A stretch of DNA of 64,000 nt from Lingula anatina (Eukaryota; Brachiopoda; Lingulata; Lingulida; Lingulidae). The stretch lies in NCBI RefSeq assembly GCF_001039355.2, contig NW_019775733.1, positions 159,662-223,661 of the forward strand. Direction: 5' to 3'. Of this stretch, positions 51,294-60,790 are shown piece by piece; positions within the stretch are counted from its first letter, which is position 1, and each line of letters begins with the position of its first letter. The position numbers and the translations under genes were made by a program. The notes under the pieces are model-generated. The model was given only the letters and a program-made list of their open reading frames with translations, did no database searches and was not told where the DNA came from.

Positions 51294-53624
51294 CTCAGTG
51301 TGTGTGTCTGTGTGTGTATACATGCATGTTTTTGTGTGATTTTCTGGGCTGTTTATTGTCCTACCGCAAGTTTCAGATTTGCTCCTAGAACATAGACATA
51401 TAACTGTATTGTGTGTTTAAGGGTGCATTCCCATATATTTTAGCTGTAAGGGGGTAATTAACTTTCGTGCCCGGTCGGCTGACAGCTATTTAGCGTGAAC
51501 CCCCAGGGAGTTAGGTCGATCTAGTTGGATCGATCTTATCTCTGGGAATGGGGTCTAAGTGTGTGGTTTAACTCTGGAACACTTCATTTTAACTGCTGAT
51601 CTCAAATCATAGATAACATGAAAGTTAGTATGAATGAAATATTTGTTTGTGATAATAGATGAAGAAGACAGTGAAGATGCAGGCATGGAGCAGACATTAC
51701 CTGTGGTTGTGAAAGAATATGACTGTGTGATATGTAATCAGACCACCCCCTCTACACCAGATAGACTAGTAGGAATGGTAGTTCTACTACAGGCTACTAG
51801 TGGTAAGTTATAGTATATAATAATTATAACCAGACCATCCCCTCTACACCAGATAGACCAGTAGGAATGGTAGTTCTACTACAGGCTACTAGTGGTAAGT
51901 TATACTATATGAAGGCTTAAATCTTATTTAATGCTCAGATTATAATATTTATAACCAGACCACCCCCTCTATACCAGATACACCAGTAGGAATGGTGGAT
52001 TTATTGCAGGCATCTTTTGATGAGTAGAAGTTGAACATGAGCTAAAAGTAAAAGAAATTACACAGTGTAATATTTAATATTTCTGTCATTACAGTTCTTG
52101 GTCACCGTCGTCAGGTGGAGGAGGTCCGCACCATGCCGACCAGTGAGGAGGAGATGAGACAGGTACGAGAGAGTACCAACTGTGGCCAGGTGCAGGCACA
52201 GAGGCTGAGGAAGATGGTGACGTATTTTGAGGAGGTGAGACATGAAAGGGAACATGATTTAAAGACTTTGGCTAGTTATTGATACACTTGAAAGATGTAA
52301 AAGTAGATGAGAAATTATGAATTTATTACCTCATATTTTGAAGAGGTGAGACGTGTAAAAGAACATTCTTTACACTGAGATTAAAAAAAACTATATTTAT
52401 TTAGACATAAAAGAATATTTTTTATCCTGTAAAGATACCTAACTATTGTATTGTTACTCAAAGAAGATAAAAATTTGGTCATTTATAGACAATATTCACT
52501 TAACAGATTTTAAGACCAATCAAAATTAGATTTAAAATGTGTGAATTTATCATTGTAACTGTGTAAAATGACTTTGATTAAATAATACTGTATATTTCAG
52601 TCATCTTGTCTGCAGTCTATGAACATAGGCTGGGAGGGGGGCGTGGCAGCACAGACATGTGGTCACTATCTACATATAGACTGTCATGGCTCATATATGG
52701 AATCTGTGGTAGGTTTTTGTGGTTAAATGTATAAACACATGTTTATGTTTGTGTTTGAAGAGTGGTAAGATACAAAGAGAGAAATTTGGTCCAAAGGCAG
52801 AAACAATGCGAAATAAAGAATAATTAAAGATTGTATGCATATATTAATGTACTAAATTCACTTCTCCTGAAACATAAAAGAAAACTAAAATGTTGTATCT
52901 CAGAAATGATTTATAGTGCTGTAGGCTGTTGTGATGCTTTCTATTTTTATATCAGATACAAGATCGTAACCTGGCCCATGGTCTGGTGGTGTACAAAGGC
53001 GAGTATTGGTGCCCTCTGTGCCGGCAGTTAGCTAACGCCGTCTTTCCTGTCCTCCCTGACGTGGGCAACGTATCTGTGACGAGACCTGTACCTTCACATC
53101 CTCAGCAGTTAGTACACAGGGTGGCTGAACTCCTGGAACATAGACATATAACTGGGGTGAGTTATTATTAGTACAACAAGACCTGATTCTTCAAAAACAT
53201 GTTATTTCAGGGTTCCAGTGAGATCACCCATGTGTTATATATAAAAGTAAACCTGTTATTTCAGGGTTCCAGTGAGATCACCCATGTGTTATATATAAAA
53301 GTAAACCTGTTATTTCAGGGTTCCAGTGAGATCACCCATGTGTTATATATATAAAAGTAAACCTGTTATTTCAGGGTTCCAGTGCGATCACCCATGTGTT
53401 ATATATGAAAGTAAACCTGTTATTTCAGGGTTCCAGTGAGATCACCCATGTGTTATATATAAAAGTAAAACCTGTTATTTCAGGGTTCCAGTGAGATCAC
53501 CCATGCCATGAGTGCTGCCATGGACAACATTACCAATGGCACATATGCTGAGTACAAGAATCTCACCAAGTCCCAGATCCCAGAGTCTATGCAGTGTTTT
53601 GTCTGCTCTGTTGCTAGGTAAGAC

Positions 53625-53664
<40 letters not shown>

Positions 53665-56505
53665 GTGTGTGTGTGTGTGCGTGTGTGGGGGGTTATAAGC
53701 AGGTTAATTTAGGGGATTATTGCAGTGTGTGAGAGTGTCACATATGTTATTGATGTATGTTTCTGTAAATGTTTGAAATACAGGAGGAAAAAGCCTTTGT
53801 TGGATAGAATTTTAAATAGTGTGTCATGTATATGGTTTCTGTGAAGGATTTTTTTCTCATGTATAAATCATTTACAAAAAAATTTGATGTTTTGATTTTC
53901 ATTCACATTAAAAGGAAATAAAAAAGTATTCCTATGAATCAAGTTAAAAATAAAAAAAATCGATTTCTTAAATATGCTTTCTTTTTGTCTTTAGATGTAA
54001 TTTAGAGTTAGAGTTACTGCAGAGAGGGGGTTCTTTATGTGGCCAACAGGGGGCAGCAGCAGCAATGACCAAGAGGTCCGCATTCTGTAAGTGATTGTGA
54101 CTCAGTGGTACAAAGATTTGGGTAACTATGACTCTATCATAATGAAGCTTTTGGCACTTAAAGGATGTGCTTTTGTATAAACTGATTGGGAGAAGGAGGA
54201 TGCCTTGGTCATCACAAACACTGACATCCTTATGTACAAGTTTGTAGATTGTTGTGGCTTAACAGATATCAGTGTGTATTTGTTGTCACAATGTGGTGGC
54301 CCAAGTTAACTACACATCTGAACACAGCAGACAAGGAGACCTGTTCCTCTGTTTCATAAACTATGAACTTATAATTAGGAATGTGCTGTTTGGATATATG
54401 CAGTTATCCCATGATGACAGTAAATGTTTTTGTCTTTTGTTAAAGGGATTTTAATCATTAAACTATAATTATAATAATACTTTACCAATGACCTGAAATT
54501 CTCATTATTTCACTGTTTTCCCCCTCTCTCCAGTGCCTCTGTTTCACGTCCTGAGCCTGCACAGTAAAATCCTCACTCTGAAACCTTATACAGATCTCTG
54601 GCAGCAAGTCAGTGGCATCAGCCAGGACTCCAACACAACAAGGTAATGAAACATGTTCGTATTGGCTTGAGTGACTCTTCTTGAGTGTGTCAATTTTGCT
54701 GCCCTAAAAACTAGGGTGATAGAAAATTAAAAAAATGCTATGCACCCCGCTAATAAGTTGTACATTGTACCAGTTATATTTCAGTATGTTATACATTGTT
54801 ATATTATAGTATGCTATATATTGTTATATTTCAGTAGGTTATATATATTTCATTAAAAATAATAATAATAATAATAATAATAATAATTTATTCAGCCAAT
54901 AAAATACAAATGTATAAAATCGGGAATCTTTTGCCCTGTAGTAGCGCCATTGAAATATAAAGAATGAAAATTAAAATTACATGTTAGAGTTAAAAATAGT
55001 TACTGCCAAAGGATAAAAGCTATTTAAAAATCGCTTACTACCCTTAAAAGCTAAGAGTCTTGAATTGCTGGGTAAAAATTTTAAAAGGGTATGGGCTGGA
55101 TGGGAACTGTCTGTCATTATTGATAATGTTTTCTTTTTAGTCCTGTCTAGATATATAGTATGGACGGGAGTTAGATCTGTTCCAATTACAATCCCTGCAG
55201 TTTCGACAATCTTTTCCGACTTGTTCCTCTCCTCCACAGTTGCACGTCCATACCAAACAGTTACTGAATAAGTTAAAATACTCTCTAAAACACACCTGTA
55301 AAAGTTCGTTAAAATAAACACATTTCTGGTAAAAGCTTTCAATTTCCTTAAGAAATACATTCGTTGACATGCCTTTTTCAATATCTTCGTGATGTTATCG
55401 TCCCAGGTTAACCTATTATTCAGCTGCACCCCTAGTAATTTATAATTAGAAACCTGTTCGACCGCTTTACCGTTAACTTCCAAGGGATTTTTACTTATCT
55501 GATTTTTTCTGAAGTCTATGATCATTTCTTTTGTTTTGCTCACATTTAATATCAAGTCATTGTCTGTGCACCAATTTACTAAACTTGTAACCGACTGCCT
55601 GTATGACATCTCATCATTATGGTGTATCAAGCCGACTAAAGTTGTGTCATCGGCAAACTTCATTAAAAATGTATTTTCCTCTCTCGCCAGGTTATATATT
55701 GTTATATTTCAGTAGGTTATACATTAGTATATAAAACATTGTTATACTTCAGTATATGAAATGTTATATTTCAGTATGTTATACATTGTTATATTTCAGT
55801 ATGTTATACATTGTTATATTTTAGTATGTTATACATTGTTATATTTTAGTATGTTATACATTGTTATATTTCAGTATGTTATACATTGTTATATTTCAGT
55901 ATGTTATACATTGTTATATTTCAGTATATTATACTTTGTTATATTGCAGTGTCACAGTGTACCAAAAAGATGTCCCACTTTTGCTGAAAGATGTCACTGC
56001 TATCTTGATTCAGTTTATGCTCAATATGCCAACAGCTTTAGAAAAAGGTGAGCACACATGAAGACTTAAATTTAAAAAATAGTTTAATTTTGAAGTATTA
56101 GATGAACTGGTGATGGTATTTTTTGTTGATAAATTTAAGAATAGTAATGATGTGGTTGATGTTGTATAAATTATGATAGTTAAAAAGAAGGGTCTTTTTC
56201 TTATGAAGTTAACTTTTTTAAACTTTTGTTGACCTAACTTCAGAATTTGCATAGAAGTTAGCTGGAATTTAGATGTTGGTTTAGCATTACGTTCTCTTAT
56301 TTCCAGAGTACTTCACCTGCCTGGTGCAGGCCCTGTACAATCTAGTCTGTATACAGGCGCTGGCAGTGACTTCCTGCAAGTTCCCTGAAGATGAAAGAAC
56401 AGCTTGGAAGGAGAAAGGAACAGGGGTGAGAAAAAATTGAAACTCACATGTAAATTGAAATGTTGCTGCTTACATCGAAAGGAATGACTGAGTGTGTGTG
56501 TGTAC

Positions 56506-56553
<48 letters not shown>

Positions 56554-56899
56554 CATAGTTGGAAAATTCAAGAACTGAATGTTTCCTCGTAATTTTGTAC
56601 ACTATGTTCCATCCCAGCATTGTGAAATAACTACTTGATGATACAAATTATCATTTCACCCACACATACACACCCATATTCCACCCACACACCTATATTT
56701 AACCCACAAACACACCCATATTTCACCCACACATGCCCCCCATATTTCAGGTATCAGTGGACAAAGTTGCTGCTTACTGGGATAAGTGTGACTGAGTCTC
56801 TCTCCTTCTCTCCTCATACCCCTTTCTCTTTCTCTCCCAATCTTCCTTCCCTGTCTCTCTCTCTCACTCTCTCTATACCCCCTATTCTTTGTCTCTCTC

Positions 56900-56942
<43 letters not shown>

Positions 56943-59807
56943 TTCAGTCTGAAGTCACTGCATTGCAGAATGTTCAGAGTTGGGAAATTCGGGAACTAAA
57001 AGTGTTTCCTCGCTATTTAGTATTCTACGTTTCCATCCCAGCATCTTGAAATGTTCTTTTCTGATGAGACAACTAATTATTTTGCAACCCCATATTTCAG
57101 GTATCAGTGGACAGCCTGGAGGGTCTGCTGAGTACCATCATCACCCACCTGGGCCTGGGACGGTTATACGAAGATGTTGAGATGGACACACAAATTCCAG
57201 CTGTAAGTCTTGTATAGCACTTCTTTTAGAAGTCTAATTCTTGATTTGCTTATTGTTACAGACATAGGCGGTCAGTAGATTCTGAAAGAAATATTTTCAA
57301 AAATTTAGTATCATTTTTGCAATGTAATACATATATTTCACAATGGGTGAGGTCTGTGAAAATTTGTACATCAAATAATTTTTTCATACCATGGTGATAT
57401 TATCTCAGTTTGTAGCTATTCCACAATGATTCTCATTCTGTACATGTCCCAGTTACATGTCTGATCATACACAAATAATTATTTCTTAATGAAAAATCAG
57501 TAAGAGTAAAAAAGTATGGAGAAAGGTAGCTCATGTTTGTTCTTCAGGCCAAGTTTACTGCATAAATTTCTTTTAAATGTTCACCTCTTGTGGCATATGT
57601 TTCCAGATCTGTCAAAGCGTGTGGTCACCACAGACTGTGGAGAGTTCAGTGCAGGATTTCTGTTTCCCCTTCCTCCGACTGGCTGCCCTACTGCAGTGCC
57701 ATCTATTCCATGACAAGCTTCCTCACAGAATTGTAAGTTTACAAAGTTTTATTTTAGTTAAAAAGTGCCTCTACGACATTTTGAGGTTGGCTTCTGTGAA
57801 ATATAAAAGCTATGCTGAATAAAAAGCATTTTAGACAATTACCTTCAGCTGAGTAGAAAGCGATTTCAAAATATTGCTAAATAACTTTATCAAAAGATAC
57901 AGGATGTAAAAGTTTTCAATCTATCTCCAGGACTCTGACAATGAGTACCAAGCACTCTGCCAGTTCCTTGGTCTTGTCCACGGAGAAACTCCACGCACGC
58001 CATCTTGTGGCAGCCGTTTTGTGACTACGTCAGCCCTGAAGTGGTATTGTGAGAACCCTCGCAGCCTGCTCAGAGGCTGGTGCAGAGCCTTCAATGACTT
58101 TGTGAGCACTGAGCCCTGTGTAGGGAGGGTAAGTGATGGTTGTGAACACTGAGCCCTGTGTAGGGAGGGTAAGTGATGGTTGTGAACACTGATGTGTAAA
58201 ATGCCACAGGCAACTAAAAAGAGAGGTTAGAGCTTCAGTGACTGACTAACATCAGGTTTTATGCCGTGTGTGTTTGTTTAATAGAAGTTATTTAGAAGCT
58301 TTTGTTTATACATTTTCTTTACTTGTTTTATAGTTCATAAGTCAAGTTGACAACATAATTTCAGTAATTTCTCTTTTCTCCTGCAGTACTTTCTCCTGGT
58401 GAACCCCACATGGTTTTCTCCCCGCCTGCTGACCCTCCCCAGGGAGTACGACAAGATCTTCCAGTACTACAGGAAGAAGCCGTGCCACACCTGTACCCGG
58501 GTCCCCAAGGAACCAGCGGTCTGTCTTATCTGTGGCCAGTTTTTATGTTTCAAGGAGAGCTGCTGTAGACAGGACCAGATCCATGAGTGTGTACAAGTAA
58601 GGGGCACTGCAGGAGCAGTTTGAGAACATCTTCTGGGTCGCCCAGAAGACGGTCAGATTTTTCAAGTTTATATTGATGGGTATCTATTTTTTGTTGGAAG
58701 ACAGTCAAATATGGAGGATGGATGAACAAAGATGATTTGGAAGACTGTCAGAAAATATCTATGGATCCTCCCCTGCACTGCGGTGGTTGCTGGATACTGT
58801 GATGATTAATAATGTCATTTGTTTATGGAAATACTCAGTCTTAACATATCGGGCTTGTTTAATTTGTTTTTCGACTGCTGTAATATTCGAGAGCTAAATT
58901 CAAGATATGTATTTGGCAATTATTTTTCAACCCTTGATAGATGCATGGTATTTCGATAATAAGGCAAAACAGAATTAACTGATGAAAAGAGCAACATCTG
59001 TGCTTTCTGTCGGAAAAACTGCTGTAGGCAAAATCAGAAGCATAAATGTAATTTTCCGTTATGAGAATTTCCCCATTACTCATGGATTTCTGACTTTTTA
59101 GGAGCCAGAGATATCATTGGCCTAGGCAGCCCCCTGGACTTTACTCCATATATTCCAACTTTTTCACTAAATTGCAATCTAAGCCCTGAATTTTATTTAT
59201 TTATTTATTTATTTCCAGCATTCTATCCACTGTGGTGCTGGTACAGGGCTGTTCCTATCTGTGAACTCCTCAGTAATAGTGGTGGTACGAGGTCCCCGCG
59301 CCACCCTCTGGGGGTCAGTTTACTTGGACGAGTACGGGGAGGAGGACAGAGAACTCAAGTATGGCTGCCATCATTCTAGAACTTTGATCGTAACCAGAAT
59401 ACTCATTTACTTCCAAGGGGCTGAGAAATTCCATTTTAACTTTTTGTTTGTGACCAGAATATTCATTTACTTCCAAAAAAGCTGAGAAATTTCATTGTAG
59501 CACTTTGTTTGTAACTAGAATGTTTAGTTTCTTCCAAAGAGCTGAGAAATTTATTCTGTTTTAGAAGAAACAGTTGTTTTGGAAATCATTACTGCATAAA
59601 ACTTTTATGAATTATTAATAAGCAATTGTAAAAACAGATCAATATTAAAGCTCCCAACTCTTTGACTTCTTTTATTTTCCATTTTTTAGGCGAGGCAAAC
59701 CCCTGTATCTGAGTCATGAGAGATACAAGATACTGGAGCAGCAGTGGATCACCCACAGTTTTGACCACACCTGCAAAAGATGGATCTTTCATCAAGACAG
59801 GCTCTAA
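37246..59807 (+). CDS. UBR3: UBR3-type E3 ubiquitin ligase (37 coding exons)
   Basis: Large cytosolic UBR-family ligase. Exons 1-19: 37246-37456, 38026-38239, 39662-39798, 40002-40148, 40594-40701, 40929-41062, 41352-41580, 42028-42207, 42616-42749, 43238-43330, 45233-45388, 45725-45853, 46308-46360, 46542-46675, 47098-47243, 47511-47580, 47930-48026, 48335-48482, 49170-49268. Exons 20-37: 49785-49983, 50284-50839, 51115-51206, 51659-51802, 52095-52234, 52601-52708, 52956-53156, 53484-53617, 53995-54086, 54534-54642, 55950-56047, 56307-56425, 57101-57202, 57607-57732, 57931-58128, 58387-58596, 59219-59358, 59690-59807. Together 5505 nt, 1834 aa (human about 1890), all phases consistent. The UBR box (about 78-140) has [17 protein letters not shown] and GGACDCGD. 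A split RING-H2 has CVIC (~1178), CGHYLHIDC (~1270) and CPLC (~1305). A Cys-rich PRT6_C-type end (about 1680-1834) has [18 protein letters not shown]. Exon 21 encodes a Gly-Gln-rich insert. Confidence 0.95.
38248..38283. repeat. (TG)n microsatellite
   Basis: TG run in UBR3 intron 2, starting just after the exon 2 donor. Confidence 0.85.
38584..39006. mobile_element. Hairpin-family MITE with a second copy nested inside
   Basis: The outer element runs from GATCCCATTCCCATAG to CTGGGAATGCAGTC, with ATA on both sides (38581-38583 and 39007-39009). It is split at GGCTTA by an inner copy at 38662-38888, then resumes with TTAGTGTCTGTCCCGCCTAC. Outside the insertion the outer sequence matches the intact copy at 17332-17556. 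It lies in UBR3 intron 2. Confidence 0.75.
38662..38888. mobile_element. Inner nested MITE copy with TTA target duplication
   Basis: This 227-bp element is flanked by TTA at 38659-38661 and 38889-38891. Its termini are AGGGTGCTTTCCCAGAGA and ATGGAAATGGGGTG. Its interior matches 14968-15165. Because the surrounding element is known from other copies, the exact insertion point and target duplication are clear. Confidence 0.75.
39418..39450. repeat. (AAT)n microsatellite
   Basis: About ten AAT units in UBR3 intron 2. Confidence 0.85.
40111..40385 (+). repeat. Tandem triplication of UBR3 exon 4 end and donor
   Basis: The segment CCCTCACCAACC, GTGTACAGGAACTTTACAGA, GTGAGTAGAGAT and a G-rich tail occurs three times: the true exon end (exon stops at 40148), then intronic copies near 40217-40310 and 40330-40385. 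All three keep GTGAGTAGAGAT after a TACA-type exon end. Confidence 0.8.
41612..41668. repeat. (CA)n microsatellite
   Basis: CA run soon after the exon 7 donor of UBR3. Confidence 0.9.
43331..45232 (+). other. UBR3 intron 10, no other feature seen
   Basis: A 1.9-kb AT-rich intron with a short TTTA repeat near 43390. Open frames at 43553-44180 have no family signature and lie in phase-incompatible intronic sequence. Confidence 0.6.
47263..47370. repeat. (CT)n(CA)n microsatellite
   Basis: A CT run followed by a CA run in UBR3 intron 15, close to the exon 15 donor. Confidence 0.9.
49260..49665 (+). repeat. Tandem array beginning at UBR3 exon 19 donor
   Basis: More than ten units of the type ACAGGGTGGGTAGAAATTAG plus TTAACAGT, about 27-28 bp each, with GGATAGATAGA and GGTGGTTAGAA variants. 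The first unit is the real exon/intron junction GACAGG/GTGGGT (exon ends at 49268). A later unit near 49510-49535 repeats ACAGGGTGGGTAG exactly. Confidence 0.85.
50340..50410 (+). repeat. AAGGTCA-type repeat inside UBR3 exon 21
   Basis: CAAGGTCAAGGTCAGCATCA and related GGTCAAGG units in frame encode [11 protein letters not shown] and NEGQG. The same hexamer family occurs in BRCA1 exon 10 and in the UBR3 3' UTR. Confidence 0.7.
51236..51290. repeat. (TG)n microsatellite
   Basis: TG run in UBR3 intron 22. Confidence 0.85.
51421..51555. mobile_element. Short (135-bp) hairpin-family MITE
   Basis: Flanked by TAA at 51418-51420 and 51556-51558. Termini are GGGTGCATTCCCA and TGGGAATGGGGTC. It contains GTAAGGGGGTAATTAACTTT, GGCTGACAGC and TTAGGTCGATCTAG. 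One internal arm is missing compared with the 225-260-bp copies, so it is an internal deletion derivative. It lies in UBR3 intron 22. Confidence 0.8.
51727..52012 (+). repeat. Tandem partial copies of UBR3 exon 23 with donor
   Basis: Exon 23 from about AATCAGACCACC to its donor (exon ends at 51802) is followed by a copy at 51826-51902 with the same exon end GGCTACTAGTG/GTAAGT. A third, more diverged copy at 51951-52012 lacks the donor. Only the first has the upstream acceptor. Confidence 0.85.
53201..53505 (+). repeat. Six tandem copies of UBR3 exon 27 acceptor
   Basis: GGTTCCAGTGAGATCACCCA preceded by TTATTTCAG starts at 53211, 53265, 53319, 53375, 53429 and 53484 (period 54-56 bp; the fourth has one substitution). 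Only the last continues into the rest of exon 27. Every copy carries the complete AG acceptor and the first 20 or so exon bases. Confidence 0.9.
53628..53690. repeat. (TG)n microsatellite
   Basis: TG run directly after the exon 27 donor of UBR3. Confidence 0.85.
54770..55948 (+). repeat. 25-bp array carrying acceptor-like units, split by a LINE insertion
   Basis: Units of the form TTATATTTCAGTATGTTATA plus CATTG occur at 54770-54846 and again at 55689-55948, ending at the real acceptor TTATATTGCAG of UBR3 exon 30 (starts at 55950). Most units contain a pyrimidine-rich TTTCAG. Confidence 0.85.
54847..55688 (-). mobile_element. 5'-truncated non-LTR retrotransposon (CR1/L2/Rex-like reverse transcriptase end)
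   Basis: The minus-strand frame (54977 to about 55680) starts inside a reverse transcriptase with FADDT, the catalytic Asp pair, then [19 protein letters not shown] and [18 protein letters not shown], and ends in the downstream thumb-like region without an RNase H. A (TTA)n tail lies at 54853-54890. An 11-bp direct repeat AGGTTATATAT flanks it (54836-54846 and 55689-55699). It lacks the N-terminal RT motifs and endonuclease, so it is dead on arrival. Its family is judged from motif style only. Confidence 0.85.
56480..57115 (+). repeat. Tandem duplication covering the UBR3 exon 32 acceptor
   Basis: Two units share CT runs, a TTGGGAAATTC/TTGGAAAATTC block, AACTGAATGTTTCCTCG/AACTAAAAGTGTTTCCTCG, CCATCCCAGCAT and CATATTTCAG/GTATCAGTGGACA. 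The second unit is the true exon 32 start (57101). The first, at 56751, diverges after 12-13 exon-like bases. Confidence 0.8.
56506..56550. repeat. (CT)n microsatellite
   Basis: CT run in UBR3 intron 31; a second run is at about 56855-56938. Confidence 0.9.
58104..58190 (+). repeat. 40-bp tandem duplication of UBR3 exon 34 donor
   Basis: CACTGAGCCCTGTGTAGGGA followed by GG/GTAAGTGATGGTTGTGAA is repeated twice with a 40-bp period. The first copy is the true junction (exon ends at 58128). Confidence 0.9.
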
Positions 59808-60790
59808 AACACAGACAAAACCTTGTTAAATTGTCCAGGATCATTACACCCCATATCAGTGCACTGTTTTTAAAGTTCAGCAGTAGGTCAAATAACCCAG
59901 TGAGGTTGGGAAAGTGGCTTTATAACTTGACCTTGACCTGACCCATCTGAGACTGTGACCTTAATGTGACCTTAATTTGTCCTTGACCTGACCCATCAGA
60001 GAGTGTGACCTTGATGTGACCTCTGAAAGTTTGGCCTCTGTGAGACCTAACAGAATGTTACATTGATTTGACAGTTCATATATTGGAAAGAAAAATTGGG
60101 GAGAAGATTTTTAAAACATTTACTTAGTTATTTGACTGCTGAAGGAAACAGTGAATTATGTGTTATATTGTTTTAAATTTTGCTTTTTCTGTTTTGCTGA
60201 TGTCCACAGAGTTTTCAAGAGAATATTTTTGCGAAATATCTGCTCTGAATTCTGAAGGAATTTGTTTTTGTAAATACTCTTTGGGTAGATGTGTCATGAT
60301 TTGACTGATGAAACAAAGACACCACATTTCACGTTATTTATTTTAAAACAACATTTTTTATGTGATAGCACATTGTCAACACCTGTGGCCAAAACATACC
60401 TTCTTTGGCAAAAAAGGTCTGTCGCTGTTTGCACCTACATAGCTATATGGTGGACATTTAAAATAACTGTAAAAACGCTATTGCTTGAACACTGTGTTTG
60501 AAGCTAAATTGAAAGTGTCACAGTGTTTTTTTTTATAAAAGGTGAATATCTGTATCACTATTTCTTATAAATTATTATAATTTATTCAGTTTGAAATATC
60601 TTCATGTTGACAGGCTCTCAGAACTGACTAATCCATTATTACATATATTTAATGGTTGTTAATTCTCATAAATTTTTCACTAACTGGTTCAACAGTTAGC
60701 TGAATGATGCTGCGTTTTATAAATTATTAACTTATGAGCATATGATTCAGTCATTTTTGGATTGTTGAAGGAATAAACATTTTCTAAGTT
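59808..60790 (+). other. UBR3 3' UTR (inferred)
   Basis: Non-coding sequence after the TAA. It contains a cluster of TGACCTTGACCT-type units at 59928-60050 and AT-rich sequence. AATAAA at 60772-60777 is a candidate poly(A) signal; the true end is not shown. Confidence 0.5.

Noticed and set aside
53201-53505. Regularly spaced array resembling a CRISPR
   Set aside because: The 54-bp unit is a plain tandem repeat with no variable spacers, and it is the exon 27 acceptor in a eukaryotic gene.
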